Origin: Deltaproteobacteria bacterium
Lineage (GTDB): Bacteria; Desulfobacterota_C; Deferrisomatia; Deferrisomatales; JACRMM01
Assembly: GCA_016218905.1 (NCBI GenBank)
Contig: JACRCS010000679.1
Location: 1-35,248, forward strand
DNA: 35,248 nt
Direction: 5' to 3'
This document shows, in pieces, positions 24,178 to 30,506 of the stretch; the stretch's first letter is position 1; each line of letters begins with the position of its first letter. A model generated the notes under the pieces. It did no database searches and was not told the origin of the DNA. It saw only the letters and a program-made list of their open reading frames with translations. The translations under genes were made by a program, and so were the position numbers.

Positions 24178-24585
24178 ATGGAGCAGTGTGACGAAGAGCT
24201 CGCGAGGAACTACAAGTTCCCCAGGAACGATGGCCCGATCGAGGGGGCGGACGGGCACGCGAGGATTACGGGGCCGTGCGGCGACACGATGGAGTTCTGG
24301 CTCCTCGTCCGCGAAGGAACGATCGCAAGGGTGTCCTTCGTAACGGACGGCTGCTTCACCTCGCACGGCTGCGGATGCATTGCGGCGCTCCTGTCGGAAA
24401 AGCAAACGGTGGAGGCCGCGGCCGACCTCGGGCAGGAGAAGATCCTAGCCGCCTTCGAGGAGGGGCTACCCGCGGAAAGCGAGCACTGTGCGCTGCTGGC
24501 GGCCAATACGCTGAAGGCGGCTTGCGAGGACTACCTGAGGACGAACGGTCGACGCGGGAAGGAGAAGACGGATGGGCTCGTGTAA
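24178..24585 (+). CDS. NifU-like Fe-S scaffold (IscU N-domain)
   Basis: A 135-residue single-domain scaffold on which Fe-S clusters are built and handed on. Ligand positions are all filled: GPCGDTMEFW (Cys34), DGCFTSHGCGC (Cys59, Cys65, Cys67) and SEHCALLAANTLK (Cys104). The N-terminus RNYKFPRNDGPIEGADGHAR matches the family's VxNPRNxGxIExADG pattern. It lacks the ferredoxin-like and C-terminal domains of full NifU. Its end overlaps the following Mrp-type gene by 14 nt, so scaffold and carrier are co-expressed, a common pairing in anaerobes. Confidence 0.9.
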   Translation: MEQCDEELARNYKFPRNDGPIEGADGHARITGPCGDTMEFWLLVREGTIARVSFVTDGCFTSHGCGCIAALLSEKQTVEAAADLGQEKILAAFEEGLPAESEHCALLAANTLKAACEDYLRTNGRRGKEKTDGLV

Positions 24586-24931
24586 CACCTGCAACGACTA
24601 CTCGTGCTCCGCGAAGGAGCGCAAACCGGGAGAAGGCGACGAGGAGTTCGAGGAGCGCCGCAAGCTCCAGGAGACGCTCTGCCGCATCCGCCACAAGAGC
24701 GGGTTCGTCTGCCCCCACTGCGGCGAGACGACGCCGATCCTCCGCTCCGGCGGCGGCGAGAAGCTCGCGCTGGACATGGGCGTGCCGTTCCTGGGCTCGA
24801 TCCCCCTCGACCCGAGCGTGGCCGAGTCGGGTGACTCCGGGCGGGCGCTGCTTCAACAGGAAACGACGTCCGCGACCGCGGAAGCCTTGCGGAAGATCGT
24901 AGCGCCGATCGAAGCTCTGGCGATGAGGTAG
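24572..24931 (+). pseudogene. Mrp/NBP35-type Fe-S carrier lacking its ATPase core
   Basis: A 119-residue product. It starts with the Cys-rich CNTCNDYSCSAKERKPGEGD and a helical stretch to LCRIRHK, exactly as in Mrp/NBP35 proteins just before their P-loop. It then jumps in frame to SGFVCPHCGETTPI, RSGGGEKLALDMGVPFLGSI and DPSVAESGDSGRAL, the C-terminal CPxC and tail of the same family. The whole GKGGVGKS P-loop and switch region, about 150 residues, is missing. The remaining protein keeps both Cys motifs but cannot bind ATP. It may be a real miniaturised carrier, a relic or an assembly gap. It overlaps the NifU-like gene. Confidence 0.75.
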
Positions 24932-25150
24932 AGGGCGAACTAGGGCTGCGGTCAACGGGTGCGGGCCCCGACCGGTACTGCCCGGGAAGCCTTTCAACCC
25001 ACTAACGGGAGGAGGGGAGATGACCCAAAGGCGATGCTCGCTCCACCGCCCCCTACCATGACGACTCTCATGCTCTGCACTCTTTTCCAGATTCTTCCAG
25101 ATTACAGACTCGCTCGGCTCTTAGCATCCTCGAAGGGCTTGGCCATGACG

Positions 25151-25540
25151 CTACGCCGCTGAGGACTCGACGCGCCACCGCACCCCCTGCTCCTTCAGCC
25201 AGAGTGCGAACCGGACCGTTCGCCCGCTGCTGAAGAGCAGTTCGCTGCGTCGGCGAAGAGCGGGGAAGTCGGCGCTCTGGAGGAAGCGGCCGAGGATCTC
25301 GAGCCGGTCCGCAAGTTCCGGAGGGGGAGAGTCGGTTCGGATGCAGGCGTCGTGACAACTGCGGTACTCGTCGCGCGCCGCGCTCTCGACACAGCGCTCC
25401 CGAGTCGCGGTCAGGACGACTTGGGGCGCCTGAGGGGCTCTCTGGAAGCGCTTCCCGATCCGCTGAGTCCCGCCCAGGATCTCTCTGCTCGACCGCCTTC
25501 GTGCAAGAGCCCTCGCCGCGGCTCTTTTCTTCTCTGACAC
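25151..25540 (-). CDS. Hypothetical protein
   Basis: A 129-residue protein not assigned to a family. The GTG at 25540 has GGAGGAAGG upstream and was chosen over in-frame starts further back that lack one. The N-terminus is basic (SEKKRAAARALARRR). The middle has RERCVESAARDEYRSCHDAC, three cysteines that may bind metal or form a disulfide. The rest is helical with RLEILGRFLQSADFPALRR and ends WLKEQGVRWRVESSAA. Composition and ribosome site support a real gene. It is convergent with the Mrp-type gene, and the 25756-25781 motif lies upstream of it. The 24932-25150 gap holds only a 13-codon ORF behind a strong ribosome site at 25020. Confidence 0.6.
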   Translation of the reverse strand: MSEKKRAAARALARRRSSREILGGTQRIGKRFQRAPQAPQVVLTATRERCVESAARDEYRSCHDACIRTDSPPPELADRLEILGRFLQSADFPALRRRSELLFSSGRTVRFALWLKEQGVRWRVESSAA

Positions 25541-25755
25541 GGTACCTTCCTCCGGCCCCGGAAACATGCCTTGCGAAGCCTTGAGCGACTGCGGCGCACG
25601 CCCCCGCCCCCATGGGGGTGTGCAAGACCGAGGCCTGACCACTGCGCGGCTCTCGGGACGTACCGGTAACCGCGGAGGAGCGCCCGTACGGAGCGGTGAA
25701 GAGGCGGGTCGCGCAGGCTCGGGGGAGCCGCCGCCAGCGCCCGGAGGCGGATGGT

Positions 25756-25781
25756 GCGCAACACCGTTGCAGCAGCAACGG
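25756..25781. promoter_or_regulatory. CGTTGCA-type inverted repeat
   Basis: GCGCAAC (25756-25762) is followed by the inverted repeat CCGTTGC-AGCA-GCAACGG (25764-25781). It lies upstream of the divergent hypothetical gene (start 25540) and of the sigma-54 type promoter at 25906. No gene is visible in 25541-26394. Confidence 0.45.
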
Positions 25782-25905
25782 CACGCGCTTCAACCGGGTC
25801 GCCGGCCGAAGCGGCGACGCCGTACGAGGCATCTCTCGTTCTGCGCATCAGCAAGGGGCGGGGCTTCCGCGGTCTCTCGGGTCCAGCGCTGCGGCGCTGG
25901 CGTCG

Positions 25906-25921
25906 TGGCACACCGGTTGCT
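25906..25921 (+). promoter_or_regulatory. Sigma-54 (-24/-12) promoter
   Basis: TGGCACACCGGTTGCT matches the sigma-54 consensus (TGGCAC, five bases, TTGCT), with GG and GC exactly ten bases apart. It reads toward the small ORF at 26395 and the HesB-like selenoprotein at 26573, leaving a leader of about 450 nt. A sigma-54 activator gene lies downstream at 28008. Confidence 0.6.
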
Positions 25922-26394
25922 CTTCCACCTGGGGAGGCGCGGTCCGGTTCGAGTTCTGCAAAGCCGGAGGACCCGTAGTTCCCTTCTTGAAGTCCCCTCC
26001 GAACCCCCGACGGCGGGCTTGGGGGAGCGCTCACGTCGAGCGCACCCGCGACACAGGCCAAGCCACCGTCCCTGGCAGGCTGCCGCAACCCGTGTGCCCT
26101 TGCGAACTTCCCTGTGACCTTTCGCTTCTGAGCGGATCCAATCCTCGGGAAGCTCGCCCGGAGGGTGGCAGCTCCGACGTCGCTACCTCTCCTCCTCCAA
26201 TGGGCCGCTCCGGCGGCCCCGTCTTTTTCCACGGTGCTGCGGTTCTCGCGGCCCTTCTCACCCCTTCGGCGGCTCGTCCAAGCTTCCCTCGCCGGCCTCT
26301 GCTCATCGGCGACCTGCTTGTGAGATTACGAGTCGGTAGCTGAAACCACGACAGCTCGTCCCGCATCTGAACAGGCATGCTGGAGGTGAGCAAG

Positions 26395-26520
26395 ATGGCA
26401 GATCTAGTATTCATGGTCCTATTCTCAGTTCTCGTCGGTATTTACACGAACTATTGGCAAGAGAGCAGGCGGGAGGCTCTCTGTTCGAGAAAGTCGAGAG
26501 CACATGCACAGAGGACCTGA
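26395..26520 (+). CDS. Tiny predicted membrane protein
   Basis: A 41-residue ORF with a very good ribosome site (GGAGGTGA five nt before the ATG). It has one hydrophobic helix, VFMVLFSVLVGIYTNYW, then a basic tail (RRE, RKSRAH). Base composition is less GC-rich than the surroundings. No homologue is known to me. It lies 52 nt before the HesB-like gene on the same strand and may be co-transcribed with it. Confidence 0.4.
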   Translation: MADLVFMVLFSVLVGIYTNYWQESRREALCSRKSRAHAQRT

Positions 26521-26572
26521 TCAGCAAGACGATCAGAGGGTTACCACCCTGCTGCACAAGAGAGGAAGCGAC

Positions 26573-26887
26573 ATGATCGAAGTGACGCAGAACGCCAGAG
26601 AAAAGCTCCTAGAAGCCCTCAACAGCGATGGCAACGAAAACAGCGCGTTCCGCCTCTATATCGCTGGACACGGGTGAGGCGGACCCTCCTGGGGCTTGGC
26701 TCTGGACGAGCCAAAGAAGAGTGACGAAGTCATCGAAGAGAACGGCCTTCGGCTGGTCGTAGACAGGCAGCTCAAGGCGCAGATGGGACGGATTAGGCTC
26801 GACTACGCTACTGGGTTCTTCCGGAAGGGATTCCAGATCACCTCGATCTCCGGGTCGGGCTGCAACCCAGCGGGCTCCTGCTGCTGA
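26573..26887 (+). CDS. HesB/IscA-like selenoprotein
   Basis: The HesB-like family is an established bacterial selenoprotein family related to the IscA Fe-S carriers. The frame opens at ATG 26573 (GAGGA upstream) and gives IEVTQNAREKLLEAL, then FRLYIAGHG and a UGA at codon 35 (26675-26677). It continues GGPSWGLALDEPKKSDEVIE to the Cys-rich end SGSGCNPAGSCC, 104 residues including Sec. The family motif is IAGxG-(C/U)-GGPSxGLALDEP, so UGA sits at the known Cys/Sec site. A caller that treats UGA as stop would report only the part after 26696. Codon use is less GC-rich than neighbours, hinting at transfer. Its role is probably Fe-S or redox chemistry; the exact reaction is unknown. Confidence 0.9.
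26675..26714 (+). promoter_or_regulatory. Bacterial SECIS element of the HesB-like gene
   Basis: Eighteen nt after the UGA, a perfect 7-bp stem TTGGCTC/GAGCCAA (26696-26714) encloses the loop TGGAC, which contains the GG expected for SelB binding. Stem length matches the selD element. Confidence 0.65.
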
Positions 26888-27037
26888 GCGACGCGCGAGT
26901 CTCGCCCGAGTGCGCAGGACGACCGCGGGCGGGCGCCGCTGGTCGCTCCGGAGCGCGTAGGACGGACAGCTCTTCCATTGAAGGCGACGGGCAGGGAGAC
27001 CTGGCCCATCTAAGGCCATCCTCTGGGAGGAGACACC

Positions 27038-27856
27038 ATGAAGTTCAGCCGACGAAGCTTTCTCACGGGTGTCGCCGCGGCGGCCGGCGCAGCGGTCCTC
27101 CCGAAGGGGCGCGCCGAGGCCAAGGCGGCGGGCGACTCCTATGCGACGCTGATCGACCTGACGAAGTGCGACGGCTGCGAGGGCAAGGGGACGCCCCTCT
27201 GCGTGCGCGCCTGCCGCGATGCAAACGCCGCGAAGTTCCCCGAGCCCGACCCGGCCAAGATCAAGGACTACTGGCCCCAGAAGATGCACGAGGACTGGAG
27301 CGGAAAGCGCCAGGTGACCGACCGGCTCACGCCCTACAACTGGCTCTTCGTCCAGACGGTGGAGGTCCCCTTCGAGGGAGGTCTCCGGAAGGTCTCCATC
27401 CCGCGCCGCTGCATGCACTGCGACAACCCGGCGTGCGCGAAGCTCTGCCCCTTCGGCGCCGCGAAGAAGACCGCCGAGGGTCCGGTCCTCAAGGCGATCC
27501 TCCTCGGCAAGCCCGAGCCGCCCCACGGGAAGTTCCTCGCGGAGCAGCGCCTCGCCTACGCGGCCTTCGGCGCGACGAGCCTCGTCCTCATCCTGACCGG
27601 GCTCCTGAAGACGTACAAGAACCTGGGAGCGATCGTCGTGAATCCGGAGGTGCTCCAGGTCGTGACCCTCGCCCACACGGCGGCGACCATGCTCTTCGTT
27701 CTCCTCGTCTTCCTCCACCTGGGCGCCTTCCTCCCCAAGGCCAACCGTCCCCTGCTCCCGTCGATGTTCACCGGAAGGGTCGACGGGGAGTACGCGAGGC
27801 GGCGGCACCGGCGCTGGCTCGCGGGGTCGAGCGAGTCGCGTCGAGAGCCGACGTGA
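27038..27856 (+). pseudogene. In-frame fusion of a Tat-exported ferredoxin N-part and a cytochrome b C-part
   Basis: The first 145 or so residues are the start of an FdhB/HybA-like electron-transfer subunit. They hold a Tat signal (SRRSFLTGVAAAAGAAVL), the first Fe-S motif CDGCEGKGTPLCVRAC and a second one, CMHCDNPACAKLCPFGAAKK. Right after AEGPV the rest of that ferredoxin is missing. The frame runs straight into the C-terminal half of a formate-dehydrogenase-gamma-like cytochrome b, with helices GATSLVLILTGLL and TAATMLFVLLVFLHLGAFL and a final SMFTGRVDGEYARRRHRRW. Normally these are two genes. The product, 272 residues, lacks half its cluster ligands and the first heme-ligand helices. It is either a deletion fusion or an assembly collapse. 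The ATG has GGGAGGAG upstream. Confidence 0.75.
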
Positions 27857-28007
27857 GCTACGGAGAAGGCGCGACCGGTAACGGCGGGTGAAGAGCCGCA
27901 CGGGTAAGGCCGTTCGCTCCCGTTTGCGTTATCGGAAGCCCGATCGGTCCAGGCTCTGCTCCCTCCGTTCCTTGTGCCGTCGGCGCTGAGCGGCGTATTT
28001 TTGACAG

Positions 28008-29324
28008 ATGGCCAAGAACCCCTGTGCCCACCTGGAGCACCTCGCGACGATCCTCGACAGCGTCGCCGACGGCGTCTTCACCGTCGACGCCGAGATGCGG
28101 ATCACCTCCTTCAACCGGGCCGCCGAGGAGATCACCGGCTTCACTCGAGGCGAAGCGTTGGGTCAGCCCTGCTGCGAAGTCTTTCGAACCGACCTCTGCT
28201 TCAGCAGTTGCCCTGTCCGGCAGGCGATGAGGAGCGGCAGGTCGGTCACGCAGCTCGAGATCGACATCCTCGACAAGAGCAATCGAGAGCTTCCCATCTC
28301 GGTGAGTGCCTCGGTGTTGAAGGACTCGGAGGGGAACTCTATCGGGGGTGTCGAGACCTTTCGCGACCTCTCTCAGGTTCACGCGCTGAAGCGCGAGGTC
28401 GAAGGCAAGCACGCGTTCCGCGACCTCGTGAGCCGCAGCCCGGCCATGCGCCGCCTCTTCGAGATCGTCCCCGAGGTCGCGGCGAGTCCGTCCACCGTCC
28501 TCCTCCAAGGCGAGAGCGGCACGGGCAAGGAGCTCTTCGCGCGCGCCCTCCACGACCTCAGCCCCCGCAGCCAAGGACCTCTCGTCGTCGTGAACTGCGG
28601 TGCGCTGCCGGAATCGCTCCTCGAGGTGGAACTCTTCGGCGCGAAGCGGGGAGCCTATACCGGTGCCGTCGAGGATCGGACGGGGAGGTTGGATCAGGCG
28701 AAGGGAGGGACCCTATTCCTGGACGAGATCGGGGATCTGCCGCTCCCGCTCCAGGTCAAGCTCCTCCGGGTCCTCGAGAACCGGGAGTTCCAGCCCCTCG
28801 GCGCGGCGAAGACCCGAAAGGCCGACGTGCGGTTTCTCGCGGCGACCCACCGGGACCTGGAAGCCATGGTGCGGGCCGGGTCCTTCCGGCAAGATCTCTA
28901 CTTCCGCCTCAACGTGATCGCGCTCTCCATCCCACCGCTGCGGGACCGCCCGGAAGACATTCCCCTGCTCCTCGAGATGGCGCTCGATCGGTTCACCCGG
29001 ATCTCGGCCAAGCGGGTCCGCCGCTTCTCGCCGAAGGCGCTCCGGGTCCTCCTCGACCACTCCTACCCGGGGAACGTCCGGGAACTTCTCAACGTGGTCG
29101 AGCGGGCGGTCGTCCTCTGCCGGGGGACCGAGATCCGCCCCGAGGATCTCCCTCCCGCGCTCGGCAAGCCCGGCGGGCGGGTGCGGCCGAAGGGTTCTCC
29201 CCGCACGCAGGGCAGGCAGGACCTGGCAGACGTCCTGGCCCGCCACGGCGGGAACAAGGCCGCGGCGGCCAGAGAACTCGGGGTGAATCGAACAACCCTC
29301 TGGAGGTGGATGAGCCGCCCCTGA
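28008..29324 (+). CDS. PAS-domain sigma-54-dependent activator, Fis-type HTH
   Basis: A 438-residue bacterial enhancer-binding protein. A PAS domain (residues about 12-120) carries clustered cysteines (Cys55, Cys56, Cys64, Cys68), suggesting redox or Fe-S sensing. The AAA+ domain has Walker A GESGTGKE (168-175), the sigma-54 loop GAYTGA (215-220; Tyr for Phe is common) and Walker B GGTLFLDEIGDL (233-244). A Fis-type helix-turn-helix (NKAAAARELGVNRTTLWRWM) ends the protein. The ATG has no Shine-Dalgarno, but it matches the family start. Sigma-54 type promoters lie on both sides, at 25906 and 30443, and are likely targets. Effector unknown. Confidence 0.93.
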   Translation: MAKNPCAHLEHLATILDSVADGVFTVDAEMRITSFNRAAEEITGFTRGEALGQPCCEVFRTDLCFSSCPVRQAMRSGRSVTQLEIDILDKSNRELPISVSASVLKDSEGNSIGGVETFRDLSQVHALKREVEGKHAFRDLVSRSPAMRRLFEIVPEVAASPSTVLLQGESGTGKELFARALHDLSPRSQGPLVVVNCGALPESLLEVELFGAKRGAYTGAVEDRTGRLDQAKGGTLFLDEIGDLPLPLQVKLLRVLENREFQPLGAAKTRKADVRFLAATHRDLEAMVRAGSFRQDLYFRLNVIALSIPPLRDRPEDIPLLLEMALDRFTRISAKRVRRFSPKALRVLLDHSYPGNVRELLNVVERAVVLCRGTEIRPEDLPPALGKPGGRVRPKGSPRTQGRQDLADVLARHGGNKAAAARELGVNRTTLWRWMSRP

Positions 29325-29807
29325 ACGAATGGGAGCTGCTCACGCGCTCACCTGATCCGCCACTCGGCCCGCGTCGCTCCGGAACACTGCCGCGTCGGTG
29401 TGCGGCAGGAACTGGGCCGCGACGTACTCGTCCATGAACGTCGGGTTGTCCGCGAGTTCCACGTGGGTCATCATCCGGGCCACGCGAGCCGCGGGGCCCC
29501 TGGATTCTCGAACCGCATCGGGACTCCCCGACGGCTAGCGCTTTGAGTGTTGCGGTCGGATCCTTCCGGACTCGTCAGCCCTTGCAGATGGTCCCCCTTC
29601 TTGAAGTGCCCCAGGAACCCGTTTGCAGCGGCTCGTGATGATCGGCGTCGGACAACGACGGGTGGCAGCGGCCGTGCAAAAGAGTCGGAGGGGCCTTTGA
29701 AAGGCGAGCGTCGACCCCTTCCAAATAGGGTGCCTTCCGGAGACGGCTTACGACGGGGTCCGCCCGTCTTCTGGGCGCACCGCTCGAAGGCGAGACGAGG
29801 CAGGAGA
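29325..29807. other. Intergenic stretch, no gene seen
   Basis: This lies between the convergent activator and acetyltransferase genes. No frame shows a ribosome site or a family motif. A short sequence, CCCTTCTTGAAGT, near 29590 also occurs near 25980, but the flanks differ. Confidence 0.45.
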
Positions 29808-30170
29808 CTAGACGTCTGCGCTGCCCGCGAGGAGCGTCTGCCGCGGCAAGAAGAGACGAAGCGGCTGGTCCCGAAGGGGAACAAACCCGAAGCGTTCGTA
29901 GAAAGCTCGGGCCCCAGCGTCCTTGGCGTCTACGAAGAGCCCGACGAGACCCGCCTGATCGGAGATCAGCACGGTGCGGTGAACTGCCTCGGCGAGGAGT
30001 AGCCGGCCGTACCCCTTGCTCCCGTGGCGTCCATCGACTGCCAGGCGGGCGAGCCGCACGGCCGGGAGAGGGTGGGAAGGGAGCTTGCGGGACGACTCGG
30101 GCAGCTCCTCCGCCCTCGCTTCGCAGAGGGTGAGGGTGAAGTAACCGAGGATGGCGCGAGGCTGCTCCAA
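29808..30170 (-). CDS. GNAT acetyltransferase, N-terminally truncated
   Basis: The C-terminal two-thirds of a GNAT-family protein of the TacT/toxin-like or RimI-like type: ILGYFTLTL, then VRLARLAVDGRHGSKGYGRL with the acetyl-CoA binding Q/RxxGxG/A-type loop, and DAKDAGARAFYERFGFVPL near the end. Complete members are about 160-170 residues, but here the frame opens at TTG 30170 and is closed by a stop 14 codons further up, so some 40-50 N-terminal residues are missing. No antitoxin gene is seen beside it. It is probably a remnant, or an upstream frameshift hides its start. Confidence 0.55.
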   Translation of the reverse strand: MEQPRAILGYFTLTLCEARAEELPESSRKLPSHPLPAVRLARLAVDGRHGSKGYGRLLLAEAVHRTVLISDQAGLVGLFVDAKDAGARAFYERFGFVPLRDQPLRLFLPRQTLLAGSADV

Positions 30171-30442
30171 GGCAGCGATCAGGTCAGACCGGAACCGTCG
30201 GACAAGTCACCCCTTTTGCAAGGGCTGATCGGCCCAAGACCGTCAGCGAGATCTACCCAGAGCGCGTCTGCCGAGTGGACCATCCGGCCCTCCGTCTCGA
30301 CATCTCGACACGGATGACGATATTTCGCGACCGGATGGTTCCGCGGACGCGCCCCGGCGGTCAACGGCGGCACCGCCTCGCCGGGCCGGTCTTCCCGCCA
30401 GGCCGTCGCTTTTAGAGCGTCTTCCTGCCCAGTCGCCCGCGG

Positions 30443-30458
30443 TGGCACGGTGCGTGCT
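30443..30458 (+). promoter_or_regulatory. Sigma-54 (-24/-12) promoter of the acyl-CoA dehydrogenase operon
   Basis: TGGCACGGTGCGTGCT carries the -24 element TGGCAC and a -12 element GTGCT (consensus TTGCT), with GG and GC ten bases apart. It ends 48 nt before the ATG of the acyl-CoA dehydrogenase gene. The PAS/sigma-54 activator about 1.1 kb upstream is the likely partner. Confidence 0.65.
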
Positions 30459-30506
30459 TTGGGTCCGTCCGACAGCCGGCGAGAACCACTCACGAAGGAG
30501 GACGAG

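Noticed and set aside
25925..25950. T-loop-like GGTTCGAGTTC suggesting a tRNA (possibly selC)
   Set aside because: The flanking bases do not pair into a T stem, and no acceptor or anticodon stems could be found around it.
25975..29600. Shared CCCTTCTTGAAGT near 25980 and 29590 as a repeat or mobile-element end
   Set aside because: Identity is limited to about 13 nt, flanks differ, and no transposase or target duplication is present.
29570..30235. Inverted TCAGCCCTTGCA copies near 29577 and 30220 as REP or IS ends
   Set aside because: Only 12 nt match, there are two copies, and no transposase fragment lies between them, so chance cannot be excluded.
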